This document shows positions 15,457 to 24,945 of a DNA stretch of 64,000 nt, one piece after another. The position numbers were made by a program, and so were the translations under genes. The stretch's first letter is position 1. Each line of letters opens with the position of its first letter. Source of the stretch: Kutzneria kofuensis (GTDB lineage: Bacteria; Actinomycetota; Actinomycetes; Mycobacteriales; Pseudonocardiaceae); assembly GCF_014203355.1 (NCBI RefSeq), contig NZ_JACHIR010000001.1:1366038-1430037 (forward strand), given 5' to 3'. The notes below the pieces were generated by a model, which was given only the letters and a program-made list of their open reading frames with translations, had not been told where the DNA came from and made no database searches.

Positions 15457-16008
15457 TCAGCGCACCGGCATCGGGGCGGGCACCCGCCACCAGCGGCGGG
15501 ACGCCAGCGCGGCCAGCCCGGCGCCGACGGTATTGAGCAGCACGTCGTCCACAGAGGACACACGGTCGAGCTGGAAGACGTACTGGGACGTCTCGATCAA
15601 AACCGAGCAACCCCCGGCGAGCATCAGTATCCGCCGCGCCGAGGCCAGCCCCGCGAACCGCATCGGGGCGAAGAAGCCCAGCGCCGCGAACACCAGCAGG
15701 TTGCCGACGATCTGGCTCACCGCCGTTCCCGGGCCGGCGGCGAGGATCGCGAACAGGTCCCGCAGCGGCACCAGGCTCACCCCGCCCCGGCTGCCCGGCA
15801 ACAGGGTCAGCCACACCGGCGGCGCCGTCCCGTAGACCATGCCGACCTCGGCCAGCGACGCCCGCCACGCCCACCCCGGCGCGGCCCCGGCGGCCCGTCG
15901 CCACCAGACCAGCGCCCCGGCCGCCAGCGCGGCCACCGGCATGGCCACCACCGAGGTGGCGACCACGCCGGTGAACGTGTCGAACCACTCGTGGAACTCG
16001 TCGAGCAC
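15457..16008 (-). CDS. VanZ-family membrane protein
   Basis: 183 residues with about five membrane helices: at the N-terminus (FTGVVATSVVAMPVAALAAGALVWW), in VSQIVGNLLVFAALGFFAP and in RRILMLAGGCSVLIETSQYV. ETSQYVFQLDRVSSVDDVLLNTVGAGLAA is the conserved VanZ core with its E-x-x-Q and D-D-x-x-x-N residues. The family is loosely linked to glycopeptide resistance and surface biology; its biochemistry is unknown. The GTG start at 16008 lies four bases after the serine-hydrolase stop, so the two genes are co-transcribed, with the two-component genes immediately downstream. Confidence 0.85.
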   Translation of the reverse strand: MLDEFHEWFDTFTGVVATSVVAMPVAALAAGALVWWRRAAGAAPGWAWRASLAEVGMVYGTAPPVWLTLLPGSRGGVSLVPLRDLFAILAAGPGTAVSQIVGNLLVFAALGFFAPMRFAGLASARRILMLAGGCSVLIETSQYVFQLDRVSSVDDVLLNTVGAGLAALASRRWWRVPAPMPVR

Positions 16009-16012
16009 GTTG

Positions 16013-17263
16013 TCACCCGCCGAGGATGGTCTGTTGCAGCCGGTCGCCCATCTCCGCCAGCGGCAGGCCGTCGATGTTGCCGAGGACGACGCCGACCCAG
16101 CCGGCGTCCGGGTAGATGCCCCAACTGGCGCCGACACCGGGATTGGCGCCGGCGCGGTCGTACACCCACTGGCCGTTGACGATGTGCACCGGCATGTCGT
16201 AGGCCCCGAACGAGGCGTCCGCCACGGTCGCCGCCGCCCGGAAACCCTGCGTCTGAGGCGGATGGGGGACCCTGGGCGCGGTGAGCAAGTCGGCGTAGGG
16301 CTGGGCCAGCAGCGTGCCGTCGGCCAGGCCCCGCGCGAACCGCACCAGATCGGTGGCGGTGGTGAAGCCGCCGTCGCCGGGGGCGTCGATGAAGGCCCGG
16401 CCCGGGTTCTTGCCCAGCATGATCGGGTTCGGGCTGCTCTTGTCCAGGTTGCGGACGGCGTCCACCTGGCTGCCGTCGGCCAGCGTCATGTACGGGTGGG
16501 CGATGTGGGGGTCGGTGAGCCACTGCGGCCGGGTGTAGAAGCCCGAGCCGGTCATGCCGCAGCGCTTGAAGATGTTCTCCTGCACGTAGTCCCAGTACGT
16601 CATGCCGGTCACGGCCTGGAGGATCAGCGCCGGGATGGCGATCTCGGAGCCGGCGTGGTTGGTGGGAGTGCCGACCGGGGCCACCAGCTTCGACTTGTGG
16701 GCGAACTCCAGGTTGTACTCGAGCACCTCCTCCCGGCTCTGGAAGACCCGTTGCACGTCCTCGTCCGGACTGTCCATTCCGGACGTTCCCGACAGCATGT
16801 GGTGGATGGTCACCTGGTCGGCGATGTCCTTGGGGAAGCCCGTCAGGTAGGTGCCGACCGTGTCGTACAGCTTCAGCTTTCCCTGCTGCACCAGCTGCAG
16901 GATGGCCACCGCACCGAACGGCTTGCCCGCCGAGCTGAGGTTGAACGCGGTGCCCTCGTGGTTGCGGATCCCCTTCTCCCGGTCGGCCATGCCGTAGCCG
17001 CGGGACAGCACGGTCCGGCCCCGGTGCGACAGCAGCACCACGCCGGAGAACTTGCCCTCGGCGGCCAGCTCCGCCACGTACCGGTCGTAGGCGCCGCCGG
17101 GCAGGGTGTCCGGCGGGATCCGGTCGTCCCCGGGCGGGGCCGGGTCGGCGTGGGCGGGCCGGGCACCCGCCAGCGGCGCGCCGGCCACCACGCCGGCGGC
17201 CGCCAGTCCGCCCCACCCCAGCAACCGCCGCCGGCCGATACCCGTCGATGCGTTGTGGTCCAT
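16013..17263 (-). CDS. Tat-exported serine hydrolase (beta-lactamase/DD-peptidase fold)
   Basis: 416 residues. A Tat signal GRRRLLGWGGLAAAG opens the protein. GYGMADREKGIRNHEGTAFNLSSAGKPFG carries the SxxK nucleophile motif (S-A-G-K), and VTIHHMLSGTSGMDSP follows as in class C beta-lactamase relatives. The usual second motif YxN is replaced: the aligned segment reads PVGTPTNHAGSE, with no Tyr where the general base is expected. DGGFTTATDLVRFARGL is normal. This may be an esterase-like or degenerate member. Start ATG at 17263. First gene of the unit with VanZ; a role at the cell wall is inferred from export and neighbours. Confidence 0.82.
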   Translation of the reverse strand: MDHNASTGIGRRRLLGWGGLAAAGVVAGAPLAGARPAHADPAPPGDDRIPPDTLPGGAYDRYVAELAAEGKFSGVVLLSHRGRTVLSRGYGMADREKGIRNHEGTAFNLSSAGKPFGAVAILQLVQQGKLKLYDTVGTYLTGFPKDIADQVTIHHMLSGTSGMDSPDEDVQRVFQSREEVLEYNLEFAHKSKLVAPVGTPTNHAGSEIAIPALILQAVTGMTYWDYVQENIFKRCGMTGSGFYTRPQWLTDPHIAHPYMTLADGSQVDAVRNLDKSSPNPIMLGKNPGRAFIDAPGDGGFTTATDLVRFARGLADGTLLAQPYADLLTAPRVPHPPQTQGFRAAATVADASFGAYDMPVHIVNGQWVYDRAGANPGVGASWGIYPDAGWVGVVLGNIDGLPLAEMGDRLQQTILGG

Positions 17264-17331
17264 GCGTCCACTGAAGCCGGAAGCCTGTTGCCGTGGCGTA
17301 TTCGATTTTCGATACGCCCACGATACGAGTG

Positions 17332-17931
17332 CTAGGCGAGCAGGCCCGTCAGCGCGGCGGCGGCGATGGCGTCGGCCTCCGCCACGGTGAGCGGCGCGTG
17401 GCCGGCCAGCAGCCGGAAGATCAACGGCCCGAACAGCAGGTCGATGGCCGTCTCCACGGAGACCGAGGCCTTGACCTCGCCGCGGGACAAGGCGCGGTCC
17501 CACAGCACCGCCACCGCCTGCCTCCTTCCGTCGAGGAAGAACTCCCGGAAGAACCGCGCCGCCTCGGGTTCGGCGACGGTGGCGGCGAGCAGCTGGGCGA
17601 ACACCCGGCCGTGGTGCCCGGCGTAGAAAGCGCTGACCCGACGCACCTGCTCGGCCAGGTCGTCACGGGCGTTTCCGGTGTCCGGCAACGGAATCGCGTC
17701 GGCCATCCGCCGGCCGAACGCCTCGGCGGCGACGGCGGTGCGGTTGGGCCAGTGCTTGTAGATCGTCGCCTTCGACACGCCGGACCGCGCGCTGATCGCG
17801 TCCACGGTCGCCGCCGGCAGCCCACCCTCGTCGAGCAGCGCGACAGTGGCCGCGAGCACGTCGTTGTGCGCGCGGACACTACGCGGATTGACCCTGGGCG
17901 GATCGACCTCGGGCGGATCCACCCGAGTCAC
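17332..17931 (-). CDS. TetR-family regulator of the SDR-AKR operon
   Basis: 199 residues. The HTH domain ([45 protein letters not shown]) is preceded by an unusual proline-rich tail with repeated DPP/NP units, encoded by short GGGCGGATC repeats. The ligand domain includes [17 protein letters not shown] and a C-terminal TetR_C-like helix pair. GTG start inside GTGA, overlapping the AKR stop, so it is the last gene of the SDR-AKR-TetR operon. It probably binds the inverted repeat at 19603-19618 in front of that operon. Confidence 0.87.
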   Translation of the reverse strand: MTRVDPPEVDPPRVNPRSVRAHNDVLAATVALLDEGGLPAATVDAISARSGVSKATIYKHWPNRTAVAAEAFGRRMADAIPLPDTGNARDDLAEQVRRVSAFYAGHHGRVFAQLLAATVAEPEAARFFREFFLDGRRQAVAVLWDRALSRGEVKASVSVETAIDLLFGPLIFRLLAGHAPLTVAEADAIAAAALTGLLA

Positions 17932-18755
17932 GCGGAGACCGCCGCGAACTCCTCGTCCGTCAACGAGATCTGCCGCGCGGCCAGGTTCTCCTCCAGGTGC
18001 GCGACCTTGGACGTGCCGGGGATCGGCAGCATCACCGCCGACCGCCGCAGCAGCCAGGCCAGCGCCAGCTGCGACGGCGTGGCGCCGTGCGCCTTGGCGG
18101 CCTGGTCGAGCGGGCTGCCCGGCCGGGCGAGGTTGCCGGTCGCGAGCGGGAAGTACGGAATGAAGCCGATTCCGTTGGCCTCGGCGTACTCCAGCACGTC
18201 CTCGTGCCCGCGGTGCACCAGGTTGTACGAGTTCTGCACGGTGGCGATCGGCGTGATCTCCCGCGCCTGCGCCAGCTGCGCCACGCTCACCTCGGACAGC
18301 CCGATGTGCCGGACCTTTCCCTCCTGCCGCAACGCGACCAGCTCGCCGAGCTGGTCGGCCAGCGGCACGGCCGGGTCGATCCGGTGCAGCTGCAGCAGGT
18401 CGATCCGCTCGATGCCGAGATGGCGCAGGTTCAGCTCGGCCTGCTGCCGCAGGTACTCGGGCCGCCCGACCACCGTCCACCGGTTCGGGCCGCCGCGGGT
18501 GAAGCCGACCTTGGTGGCGATCACCAGGTCCGACGGGTACGGGTGCAGCGCCTCGCGGATGAACCGGTCGGCCACGAACGGCCCGTACGAGTCGGCCGTG
18601 TCGATCAGGGTCACGCCCAGCTCGACGGCCCGCCGCAGCACCCGCACGGCCTCGTCCGGATCCGCCGGCTCGCCCCACACACCCGGCCCGGTCAGCTGCA
18701 TCGCGCCGTAGCCGAGGCGGTCCACCGGCAGGTCGCCGCCGATCAGATACGTCAT
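17928..18755 (-). CDS. Aldo/keto reductase
   Basis: 275 residues, (beta/alpha)8 barrel. The catalytic tetrad can be placed: Asp and Tyr in [10 protein letters not shown], Lys in VIATKVGFT and His in [10 protein letters not shown]. The C-terminal NADPH-binding pattern is [15 protein letters not shown]. It reduces aldehydes or ketones with NADPH; the substrate is not predictable. Start ATG overlaps the SDR stop (TGATG); an ATG 42 bases upstream in the same frame lies inside the SDR gene and is not needed. Coupled to an SDR and a TetR, a common actinobacterial detoxification or redox cassette. Confidence 0.9.
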   Translation of the reverse strand: MTYLIGGDLPVDRLGYGAMQLTGPGVWGEPADPDEAVRVLRRAVELGVTLIDTADSYGPFVADRFIREALHPYPSDLVIATKVGFTRGGPNRWTVVGRPEYLRQQAELNLRHLGIERIDLLQLHRIDPAVPLADQLGELVALRQEGKVRHIGLSEVSVAQLAQAREITPIATVQNSYNLVHRGHEDVLEYAEANGIGFIPYFPLATGNLARPGSPLDQAAKAHGATPSQLALAWLLRRSAVMLPIPGTSKVAHLEENLAARQISLTDEEFAAVSA

Positions 18756-19585
18756 CACTGCTCCTCGTGTGCGGTCGAAAGGGCCAACTCGCGCCACTGC
18801 GCCAGCTCGTCGGCGACCACCGCCAGCTTCGCCTCGACGCGGGCGACGCAGTCGGCGCCGAGTTGCACGCGCAGCGGCGGCTTCTCGGCGGTCGCGACGG
18901 TGATGATCGCAGCCGCCGCCTTGACCGGATCACCCTGCTGCCGTTGGTTGTACTCGGCCGGGCGGCCACGGGTCTGTCCGGCGGTGTCCGCGTAGTCCCC
19001 GATGACCGCGGCCGCGGTGTGCAGCGAGCTGCCGTCGAGAAAATCGGTGCGGAACATGCCGGGTTCGACGATGGTCACGGCGATGCCCAGCGGCGCCAGC
19101 TCGATGCGCATGGCTTCGCTCAGCCCCTCGACCGCGAACTTGGTCGAGTTGTAGATGCCCCAGCCCGGACTGCCGCTGAAGCCGCCGACCGAGCTGATGT
19201 TGAGCACCCGGCCGGAGCGCTGCCGGCGCAGCACCGGCAGGACCGCCCGGGTGACCGCGAGCAGGCCGAACACGTTCGTGTCGTACACGGCGCGCACCTC
19301 GGCGTCGGTCGCCTCCTCGACGGCGCCGAGCAGGCCGCGGCCGGCGTTGTTGACGAGCACGTCGATGCCGCCGAAGCGGTCGACCGCCGCGTCGACCGCA
19401 CGCTGTGCCGCTGCCTCATCGGTCACGTCGAGCGGTAGCGCGAGCAGGCGGTCCGAGGTCGTCCCGGCCGTGATCTCCTCGGGCCGGCGAGCCGTCGCCA
19501 CGACGTTGTCGCCCAGGTCCAGGGCCTGCCGGGCGATCTGGAACCCGAATCCGCGGGACGCCCCGGTGACGAACCAGGTCCTCAT
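18755..19585 (-). CDS. Short-chain dehydrogenase/reductase
   Basis: 276 residues, classical SDR. The cofactor motif is TGASRGFG near the N-terminus, with NNAG at about 82. The catalytic Ser is in [15 protein letters not shown] and the Tyr/Lys pair in [17 protein letters not shown] after the second strand suggests NADP(H). First gene of the SDR-AKR-TetR operon. ATG at 19585 with GGAGG six bases before it. Its promoter region, shared with the divergent trpC, holds the palindromic site at 19603-19618. Confidence 0.92.
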   Translation of the reverse strand: MRTWFVTGASRGFGFQIARQALDLGDNVVATARRPEEITAGTTSDRLLALPLDVTDEAAAQRAVDAAVDRFGGIDVLVNNAGRGLLGAVEEATDAEVRAVYDTNVFGLLAVTRAVLPVLRRQRSGRVLNISSVGGFSGSPGWGIYNSTKFAVEGLSEAMRIELAPLGIAVTIVEPGMFRTDFLDGSSLHTAAAVIGDYADTAGQTRGRPAEYNQRQQGDPVKAAAAIITVATAEKPPLRVQLGADCVARVEAKLAVVADELAQWRELALSTAHEEQ

Positions 19586-19602
19586 CCCCGCCTCCTTAAG
19601 TG

Positions 19603-19618
19603 AACTGTACGTTCAGTT
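19603..19618. promoter_or_regulatory. TetR-type operator before the SDR-AKR-TetR operon
   Basis: AACTG and CAGTT are inverted around TACGTT, and the sequence resembles common actinobacterial TetR operators of the ACTGNACGNNCAGT kind. It lies 18 bp from the SDR start codon and 44 bp from trpC, so binding could affect both directions. The natural binder is the TetR at 17332-17931. Confidence 0.6.
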
Positions 19619-19661
19619 TAGTTAGCCGCCGGCCCCGTCGTCAACCGATAGGCTCGACGAC

Positions 19662-20441
19662 ATGACGACGGTGCTCGACGGAATCCTGGACGGCGTGCTC
19701 GAGGACCTGGCGCAGCGGCAGCGCGAGGTCTCCCTGGCCGAGCTGAAGGCGCGGGTCGCGGACGCGCCGCCGGCGCGCGACCCGCTGCCGGGCTTCCGCG
19801 CCGACGGCGTGTCGATCATCGCCGAGGTCAAGCGCCGCAGCCCCAGCAAGGGGGCGCTGGCCGACATCCCCGACCCGGCGAAGCTGGCCGCCGAGTACGC
19901 CGCCGGCGGCGCCGCCGCGATCAGCGTGCTCACCGAGCGGCGCCGCTTCGGCGGCTCGCTGGCCGACCTCGACGCGGTCCGCGCCGAGGTCTCGGTTCCC
20001 GTGCTGCGCAAGGACTTCATCGTCACCGAGTACCAGCTGTGGGAGGCCAGGGCGCACGGCGCGGACCTCGCGCTGCTGATGGTCGTCTCCCTCGACGGCG
20101 GCCTGCTCGGCGACCTGTACGGCCTCGCCCGCGAGCTCGGCCTGACGCCGCTGGTCGAGACGCACACCGAGGCCGAGATCGCCCGCGCCGCCGAGATCGG
20201 CGCCGAGGTCATCGGCGTCAACGCCCGTGACCTCACCACGCTCAACGTCGACAACTCGGTGTTCACGCGGCTGTCCCCGCTGATCCCGGCCGGCGCGGTG
20301 CGGGTCGCCGAGTCCGGCGTGGCCGGACCCGACGACGTCGCCGACTACCACCGGCACGGCGCCGATGTCGTGCTCGTCGGCGAGGCGCTGGTGAAGTCCG
20401 GCGACCCGCGCGACGCGATCACCAGGTTCCGCGCCGTCTGA
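19662..20441 (+). CDS. trpC: Indole-3-glycerol-phosphate synthase
   Basis: 259 residues, complete. The catalytic signature is intact: [16 protein letters not shown] near residue 50 (Glu, Lys), [13 protein letters not shown] (Lys), [10 protein letters not shown] (Glu), [10 protein letters not shown] (Asn) and [11 protein letters not shown] (Glu-Ser). The enzyme closes the ring of CdRP to give indole-3-glycerol phosphate in tryptophan synthesis. No other trp gene is nearby, so this is either a dispersed housekeeping gene or, more likely, a second copy tied to something else. ATG at 19662 is the only sensible start. Divergent from the SDR operon. Confidence 0.95.
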   Translation: MTTVLDGILDGVLEDLAQRQREVSLAELKARVADAPPARDPLPGFRADGVSIIAEVKRRSPSKGALADIPDPAKLAAEYAAGGAAAISVLTERRRFGGSLADLDAVRAEVSVPVLRKDFIVTEYQLWEARAHGADLALLMVVSLDGGLLGDLYGLARELGLTPLVETHTEAEIARAAEIGAEVIGVNARDLTTLNVDNSVFTRLSPLIPAGAVRVAESGVAGPDDVADYHRHGADVVLVGEALVKSGDPRDAITRFRAV

Positions 20442-20637
20442 CCACCGCCGCCGCCAGCGCAAAGCCAGCGCTGGCAAGGAAAGCCTGACTCACGGCGAGT
20501 CCCGCGACAGCGGGGCCGATCACCGCGCCGACGTTGAACGCCGTCGTGGCCAGAGCGCCGGCGATGCGCGGCGCGGTGACGGCGACGGAGCGCGCTGTGC
20601 TCGGGCCAGATTCCGTTGCGGTAGTGGCGATATTCGG
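20419..20637 (-). pseudogene. Remnant of an MFS transporter (C-terminal piece)
   Basis: The frame from a TGA at 20638-20640 to a TGA at 20419-20421 encodes about 72 residues without a start. SVAVTAPRIAGAL, ATTAFNVGAVIGPAVAGLAV and [16 protein letters not shown] read as helices 11-12 of a DHA1-type drug or arabinose efflux transporter. Nothing upstream continues it: the next 90 bases have no related sequence before the GntR gene end. Its end runs into the trpC 3' end on the other strand. Confidence 0.55.
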
Positions 20638-20728
20638 TCACGTCCACAACGGCGGCCGCGCGGGAGTCACACGGTCAACGCTTGGTGGACGGTATGCGAA
20701 CAAAAGCATGGCGGCCATGCGCCGGCGG

Positions 20729-21415
20729 TCACATCTTGACCAGCAGCCGGTCCCGCGCGGTCTCCAGGTGGTTGACCATCGCCTTGCGCGCCTGGGCCGG
20801 CTTGCCGGAGATCATCGCGTCCACGATCTCGCGGTGCTCGACCAGCGCCGCGATGCCCGAGGTCTGGTTGTAGGCCAACCGAAAGAAGTGCAGGTGGCAG
20901 TGCGTGCGCTCGAACGCCTGCTCCACCGCGGAGTTGCCGGCGATGTGCAGGATCATCTGGTGCAGCCGGGCGTCGTGCGCGGACAGCGCCCGGTAGTCCT
21001 CGTAGCTGTCGTCGTCGGGCGCAACCGGGCAGCTGGCCATCTCCGCCTCCAGCGCGGCGGCCCACTCGTCGGTCATCACCGACGCCGCCTTGGCCGCGCT
21101 GGGCGGCTCCAGCAGCAGCCGCAGCCCGTACATGTCCTCGACCTCGGCGCGGGTGAGCAGTTCGGTGACGCGGTAGCCGCGCAGCGGCAGGCGCACGACG
21201 AGCCCCTCGGACTCCAGCCGTGCCAACGCTTCCCGCACCGGCGTGCCCGACACGTCGAGCTCGCGCGCCACCTCGTCGATGTTCACGCGATCGCCCGGCG
21301 CGATGCCGTCGTTCATGATCAGCGTCCTGATCTGCTCATAGACGCCGTCCGCGAGCACCTGCCGGCCCTTGAGCGCCGACAGGCGAGGACCACCAGTCTC
21401 GTTGTTCACCCGCAC
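20729..21415 (-). CDS. GntR/FadR-family regulator of the glycan locus
   Basis: 228 residues. The N-terminal winged helix is typical (LADGVYEQIRTLIMNDGIAPGDRVNIDEVARELDVSGTPVREALARLESEGLV). The helical FCD domain follows, with metal/ligand residues Asp-His and two later His (HDARLHQMIL, VEHREIVDAM, NHLETARDRL). FCD regulators sense sugar acids or other organic acids. GTG at 21415 lies six bases after GGGGAGG; two flanking in-frame GTGs are less well placed. It lies 38 bp downstream of the GH36 gene, at the end of the nine-gene operon. A near-palindrome in front of the operon (33389-33400) fits a GntR target. Confidence 0.88.
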   Translation of the reverse strand: MRVNNETGGPRLSALKGRQVLADGVYEQIRTLIMNDGIAPGDRVNIDEVARELDVSGTPVREALARLESEGLVVRLPLRGYRVTELLTRAEVEDMYGLRLLLEPPSAAKAASVMTDEWAAALEAEMASCPVAPDDDSYEDYRALSAHDARLHQMILHIAGNSAVEQAFERTHCHLHFFRLAYNQTSGIAALVEHREIVDAMISGKPAQARKAMVNHLETARDRLLVKM

Positions 21416-21453
21416 CACTAACCTCCCCGGAATAGCGTACCGGATCTGGTGGA

Positions 21454-23574
21454 TCATGCACGATCGACGATTACCTCCAAGAGTAACGCCTGTCCGGGAT
21501 CGAGCGTCGGCATCGCCACGCCCGCGTCGACGAGCACCGCACCCGGCACGCGCACCCAGCCGTCGATCGCCGCCGTGACCCATTCCGGGGCCCTGACCTG
21601 GCGCATCGACGGGAGTCCGAGGTCGCCTCGGATCCGCAGCCGGTAGTCACGCCCCCGCGACAGGCCGGGCAGCCGGACCCGCCACGATTGTCCCGCAGGC
21701 GAGGTGGAAATCCGCGCGAGGCAGAGCAATCCATGCTCATTAGAAATGACACCGTGGAAAAAAAGTCCGTCGTCCGGCAGGTCGGCGCGGACGACACGAC
21801 CCGAATGCAGTAGCGGGCGCAGCTCCTTGTACATCGCCGCCCACGCCGTCAGCTTGTCGACCTCCGCAGGTGAGCACGCCGTCAGGTCCTGCTCGATGCC
21901 GGCATGGCCGAACAGGGCCGTGGCCAACCGGAACGAGTCGTCGGTGCGCCGGTTGGTCGTGTGGCTCCGTTCCGGGCCCACGTGCGAGCCGATCAGCTCG
22001 GGCGGCAGCAGCTGCGCGGTCCAGCGCTGGATCGACTGCCGCTCAACGGGGTCGTTGCAGTCCGAGGCCCACACCCGGTCGGTGCGGGCCAGAATGCCCA
22101 GGTCGACCCGGCCGCCGCCGCTGGCGCAGGACTCGATCTCCAGGTCCGGGTGCCGGAGCTTGAGCTCGTCGATCAGCCGGTACAGCGCCAGCGTCTGGCT
22201 GTGCACGACCGGCCGGCCGTCGGGCCGGACGGCTTCGTGCAGGTCGCGGTTGTGGTCCCACTTGAGGTAGTCGATCCCGTACTCCGAGACGAGATCGTCG
22301 ATCGAGGTCAGCAGGTACGCCCACGCCTCGGGATTGGTCAGGTCCACGACGTACTGGTTGCGCGAGGGCGGGCCGGGCTCCCCCGGCACGCCGAGGACCC
22401 ACTCGGGGTGGTGGCGGGCCAGGTCCGAGTCCAGGTTCACCATCTCCGGCTCGAACCACAGGCCGAACTGCAGGCCCAGGCCCTTGACGTGGTCGACGAA
22501 CGGAGCAAGGCCCTGCGGCCACACCGTTGTGTCGACCTGCCAGTCGCCGAGCCCGGCGGTGTCGTCGCGGCGGCCGCGGAACCAGCCGTCGTCGAGCACG
22601 ACGCGTTCCACGCCCACCTTGGCCGCCGCGTCGGCCAGCGCCAGCAGCCGGTCCAGGTCGTGGTCGAAATACACCGCTTCCCACGTGTTGAGCACAAGCG
22701 GCCGCGGCGGGCGGACCTTCTTGCGCTGCAACGCGTGGAAGCGGGCGGCCAGCCCGTCCAGTCCCTCATCGGACCAGGCGAAGTAGCTGATCGGTGTTTC
22801 GTAGCGTTCGCCGGGAGCAAGGCGGACCTCGCCCGCGCGCAGCAGCTCGCCGCCGCCGAGCACCGGCGGCGTCTCCGGCAGCTGCTCGACCACGTAGCGC
22901 TGATCACCGCTCCACGCCACGTGCAGGGCCCACACCTCGCCGTCGGCGAAGGAGAAGCCGGGCACGCCGACGGTCATCAGGAACGCCGAGTCCTGGCCGG
23001 GCTTGCCGCGCCGGGACTCGCGGACGTGCGCGCCGTGGCCGAGCCGGGTCCGCTGCGGCGACCGCTCGCGGCACCACTTCCCGGTGAAGTCCAGGACCTC
23101 GACGGCCCGGCTCGGCAACGGCAGCAGGGTGGAAACGCCGGCGACCTCGTAAGGGTTTTCCGAGGCCGCCAGCGCCGCCTGTGCGGACAGCACGCCACTG
23201 CTGTCCATCGTGTAGGTCACCGTGATGCGCAGGCCGGTGATCTGGTCGTCCAGCACGAGCACCAGCCGGTTGCCGTCCAGCGAGTGCTCGACCAACCGCG
23301 GCCGCGGCGTGGTGGCCACGCCGTCGCGGTGCCCCTGGAGAGCCGGCGTGCCGGCCCAGCCCTCGAACTCCGTCGGCCACACCGAGCACCGGCGCGGCAC
23401 GTCCACGGAGTTGTTCAGCACCGCGGGCTCGCCGGTGAAGGCCAGCGCGGCCAGCCCCGACTCGTCCAGCTCGCCGAGGTCGCGCCCCCAGTGCACGACC
23501 ACCGGGACGGGCTGCGCGGCCAGGTCGACCACAAAACCCGTGCCTGCCGCGCGCAGCGCGGCGAACCGGCGCAT
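21454..23574 (-). CDS. GH36 alpha-galactosidase
   Basis: 706 residues, full GH36 length, with no signal peptide and so intracellular. An N-terminal beta-sandwich precedes the barrel. ERVVLDDGWFRGRRDD, GLQFGLWFEPEMVN, the nucleophile in DYLKWDHNRDL (about residue 440) and the acid/base in VWASDCNDPVERQ (about 500) are all family signatures. It hydrolyses terminal alpha-1,6- or other alpha-linked galactose from oligosaccharides brought in by the ABC importer. ATG at 23574; a GTG precedes it directly in frame. Located 9 bp after the binding-protein gene. Confidence 0.93.
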   Translation of the reverse strand: MRRFAALRAAGTGFVVDLAAQPVPVVVHWGRDLGELDESGLAALAFTGEPAVLNNSVDVPRRCSVWPTEFEGWAGTPALQGHRDGVATTPRPRLVEHSLDGNRLVLVLDDQITGLRITVTYTMDSSGVLSAQAALAASENPYEVAGVSTLLPLPSRAVEVLDFTGKWCRERSPQRTRLGHGAHVRESRRGKPGQDSAFLMTVGVPGFSFADGEVWALHVAWSGDQRYVVEQLPETPPVLGGGELLRAGEVRLAPGERYETPISYFAWSDEGLDGLAARFHALQRKKVRPPRPLVLNTWEAVYFDHDLDRLLALADAAAKVGVERVVLDDGWFRGRRDDTAGLGDWQVDTTVWPQGLAPFVDHVKGLGLQFGLWFEPEMVNLDSDLARHHPEWVLGVPGEPGPPSRNQYVVDLTNPEAWAYLLTSIDDLVSEYGIDYLKWDHNRDLHEAVRPDGRPVVHSQTLALYRLIDELKLRHPDLEIESCASGGGRVDLGILARTDRVWASDCNDPVERQSIQRWTAQLLPPELIGSHVGPERSHTTNRRTDDSFRLATALFGHAGIEQDLTACSPAEVDKLTAWAAMYKELRPLLHSGRVVRADLPDDGLFFHGVISNEHGLLCLARISTSPAGQSWRVRLPGLSRGRDYRLRIRGDLGLPSMRQVRAPEWVTAAIDGWVRVPGAVLVDAGVAMPTLDPGQALLLEVIVDRA

Positions 23575-23583
23575 CACGTCAGC

Positions 23584-24945
23584 TCAGCCCTTCTTGTTGA
23601 GGATGTCCTTGGCCTTCTGCGTCATCTCGGCGAACACGTCATCGCCGCGGCTGCCGCTGAAGTACGCCTCGAACAGCGGCTCCAGCGTCTGCTGGAGGTC
23701 GGCGCCGTTGGCGTAGGCCGGCGCGCCGTAGAGCGTGCCGTCCTTGAGCGCCTTGGTGAACACGGACAGGTCGACGCCCTGCTTCTGCACCTGCGCCGCG
23801 ACCTTGTCCATCGCCGCCGGGATGGACGGGAAGAACGAGCCGGAGGCGCCGGCCGTCGCCTGGCACTCCTCGGAACCCATGTAGGAGACCCACTTCCAGG
23901 TCAGGTCGGGGTTCTTGGTGCCGGCCCAGATGTTGTTGCCGTTGGAGTTGGACATGTCCGAGCGGGTCTTGCCGTCCGGGCCTTCGACGGTCGGCGCGAT
24001 GCCCACCTTGACGCCGGGCAGCTTGGCGAAGGTCGCCGCCTCCCACGAGCCGGCGGTCTCCATCGCGATCTTGCCGGTGCCCATCAGGTCCACGTCGCTG
24101 ATGGTCGCGGTGCCGCCGCCGGCGCTGAAGGAGTTGATCTTCGGCGCGAGGCCGCGGTCGGTCAGCGACTTGATGTACTTCATGGTCTTGGCGAAGTTCG
24201 GGTCGTCGTAGTTGAACTTCGTCGGCCACTGCGGCTTGTCGCCCTGCCGCCAGCCCGTGGTGGACAGGAACGAGTTCCAGGTGGTCTGGCCGATGAAGTC
24301 CTTGGCCGCCAGCTGACCCATGCCGTAGGTGGCGACGTGGGTCTTGTCGAAGCCGGCCTCGTCGCCGCGCTTTCCGTTCGCGTCGACGGTCAGGTGCGCC
24401 ACCATCTTGTCGAAGGTGCCGCCGTCGTCCGGGTTCCAGGTCAGCTTCTCGACGTCGGCCGGGGTGTAGCCGGCCTTGGTCAGCGCGTCGGTGTTGTAGT
24501 AGATCGCGGACGCGGCCCAGTCCAGCGGGAGCGCGTACTGCTTGCCGTCGGTGAACTTCCACGCGCCGACGCCGACCGAGAACTTCTTCAGGTCGAAGTT
24601 GGTCTTGCTGATCTCCTCGTCCAGCGGCAGGAGCTGGTGCTGCGAGGCGTAGGCCTGGAAGAACTGCACCGAGTTCTGGAACGCGTCCGGCGCGGTGCCG
24701 GCGACGAAGCCCGCGGTGAGCTTGGTGAAGTAGTCGTCCACGGCGTACTGCGAGATCTTCACGGTGACGCCGGGGTTGGCCTTCTCGAACGCCGTGGCGC
24801 ACGACTGGTAGGCGGCGGCCTGCTTGTCGTCCCAGGTCCACCAGTTGATCGTGCCCGACGACGCCCCGGAGCCCGAGCTGCCGCAGGCCGACAGGGCGAC
24901 GACGGACGCGGACGCCAGCGCGACCGCGAGCAGCTTTCTCATCAT
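23584..24945 (-). CDS. Sugar ABC transporter substrate-binding lipoprotein
   Basis: 453 residues. Signal peptide with lipobox LSAC (Cys about 21), Ser/Gly linker, then a family 1 extracellular solute-binding domain: INWWTWDDKQAAAYQ, GTAPDAFQNSVQFF, YALPLDWAASAIYYNTDAL. It captures an oligosaccharide at the outer membrane face and hands it to the two permeases at 28291-30142. It is separated from them by GH95 and an esterase gene, an unusual order. ATG at 24945 overlaps the esterase TGA by one base (TGATG), and GAGGAA lies six bases upstream. Confidence 0.93.
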   Translation of the reverse strand: MMRKLLAVALASASVVALSACGSSGSGASSGTINWWTWDDKQAAAYQSCATAFEKANPGVTVKISQYAVDDYFTKLTAGFVAGTAPDAFQNSVQFFQAYASQHQLLPLDEEISKTNFDLKKFSVGVGAWKFTDGKQYALPLDWAASAIYYNTDALTKAGYTPADVEKLTWNPDDGGTFDKMVAHLTVDANGKRGDEAGFDKTHVATYGMGQLAAKDFIGQTTWNSFLSTTGWRQGDKPQWPTKFNYDDPNFAKTMKYIKSLTDRGLAPKINSFSAGGGTATISDVDLMGTGKIAMETAGSWEAATFAKLPGVKVGIAPTVEGPDGKTRSDMSNSNGNNIWAGTKNPDLTWKWVSYMGSEECQATAGASGSFFPSIPAAMDKVAAQVQKQGVDLSVFTKALKDGTLYGAPAYANGADLQQTLEPLFEAYFSGSRGDDVFAEMTQKAKDILNKKG

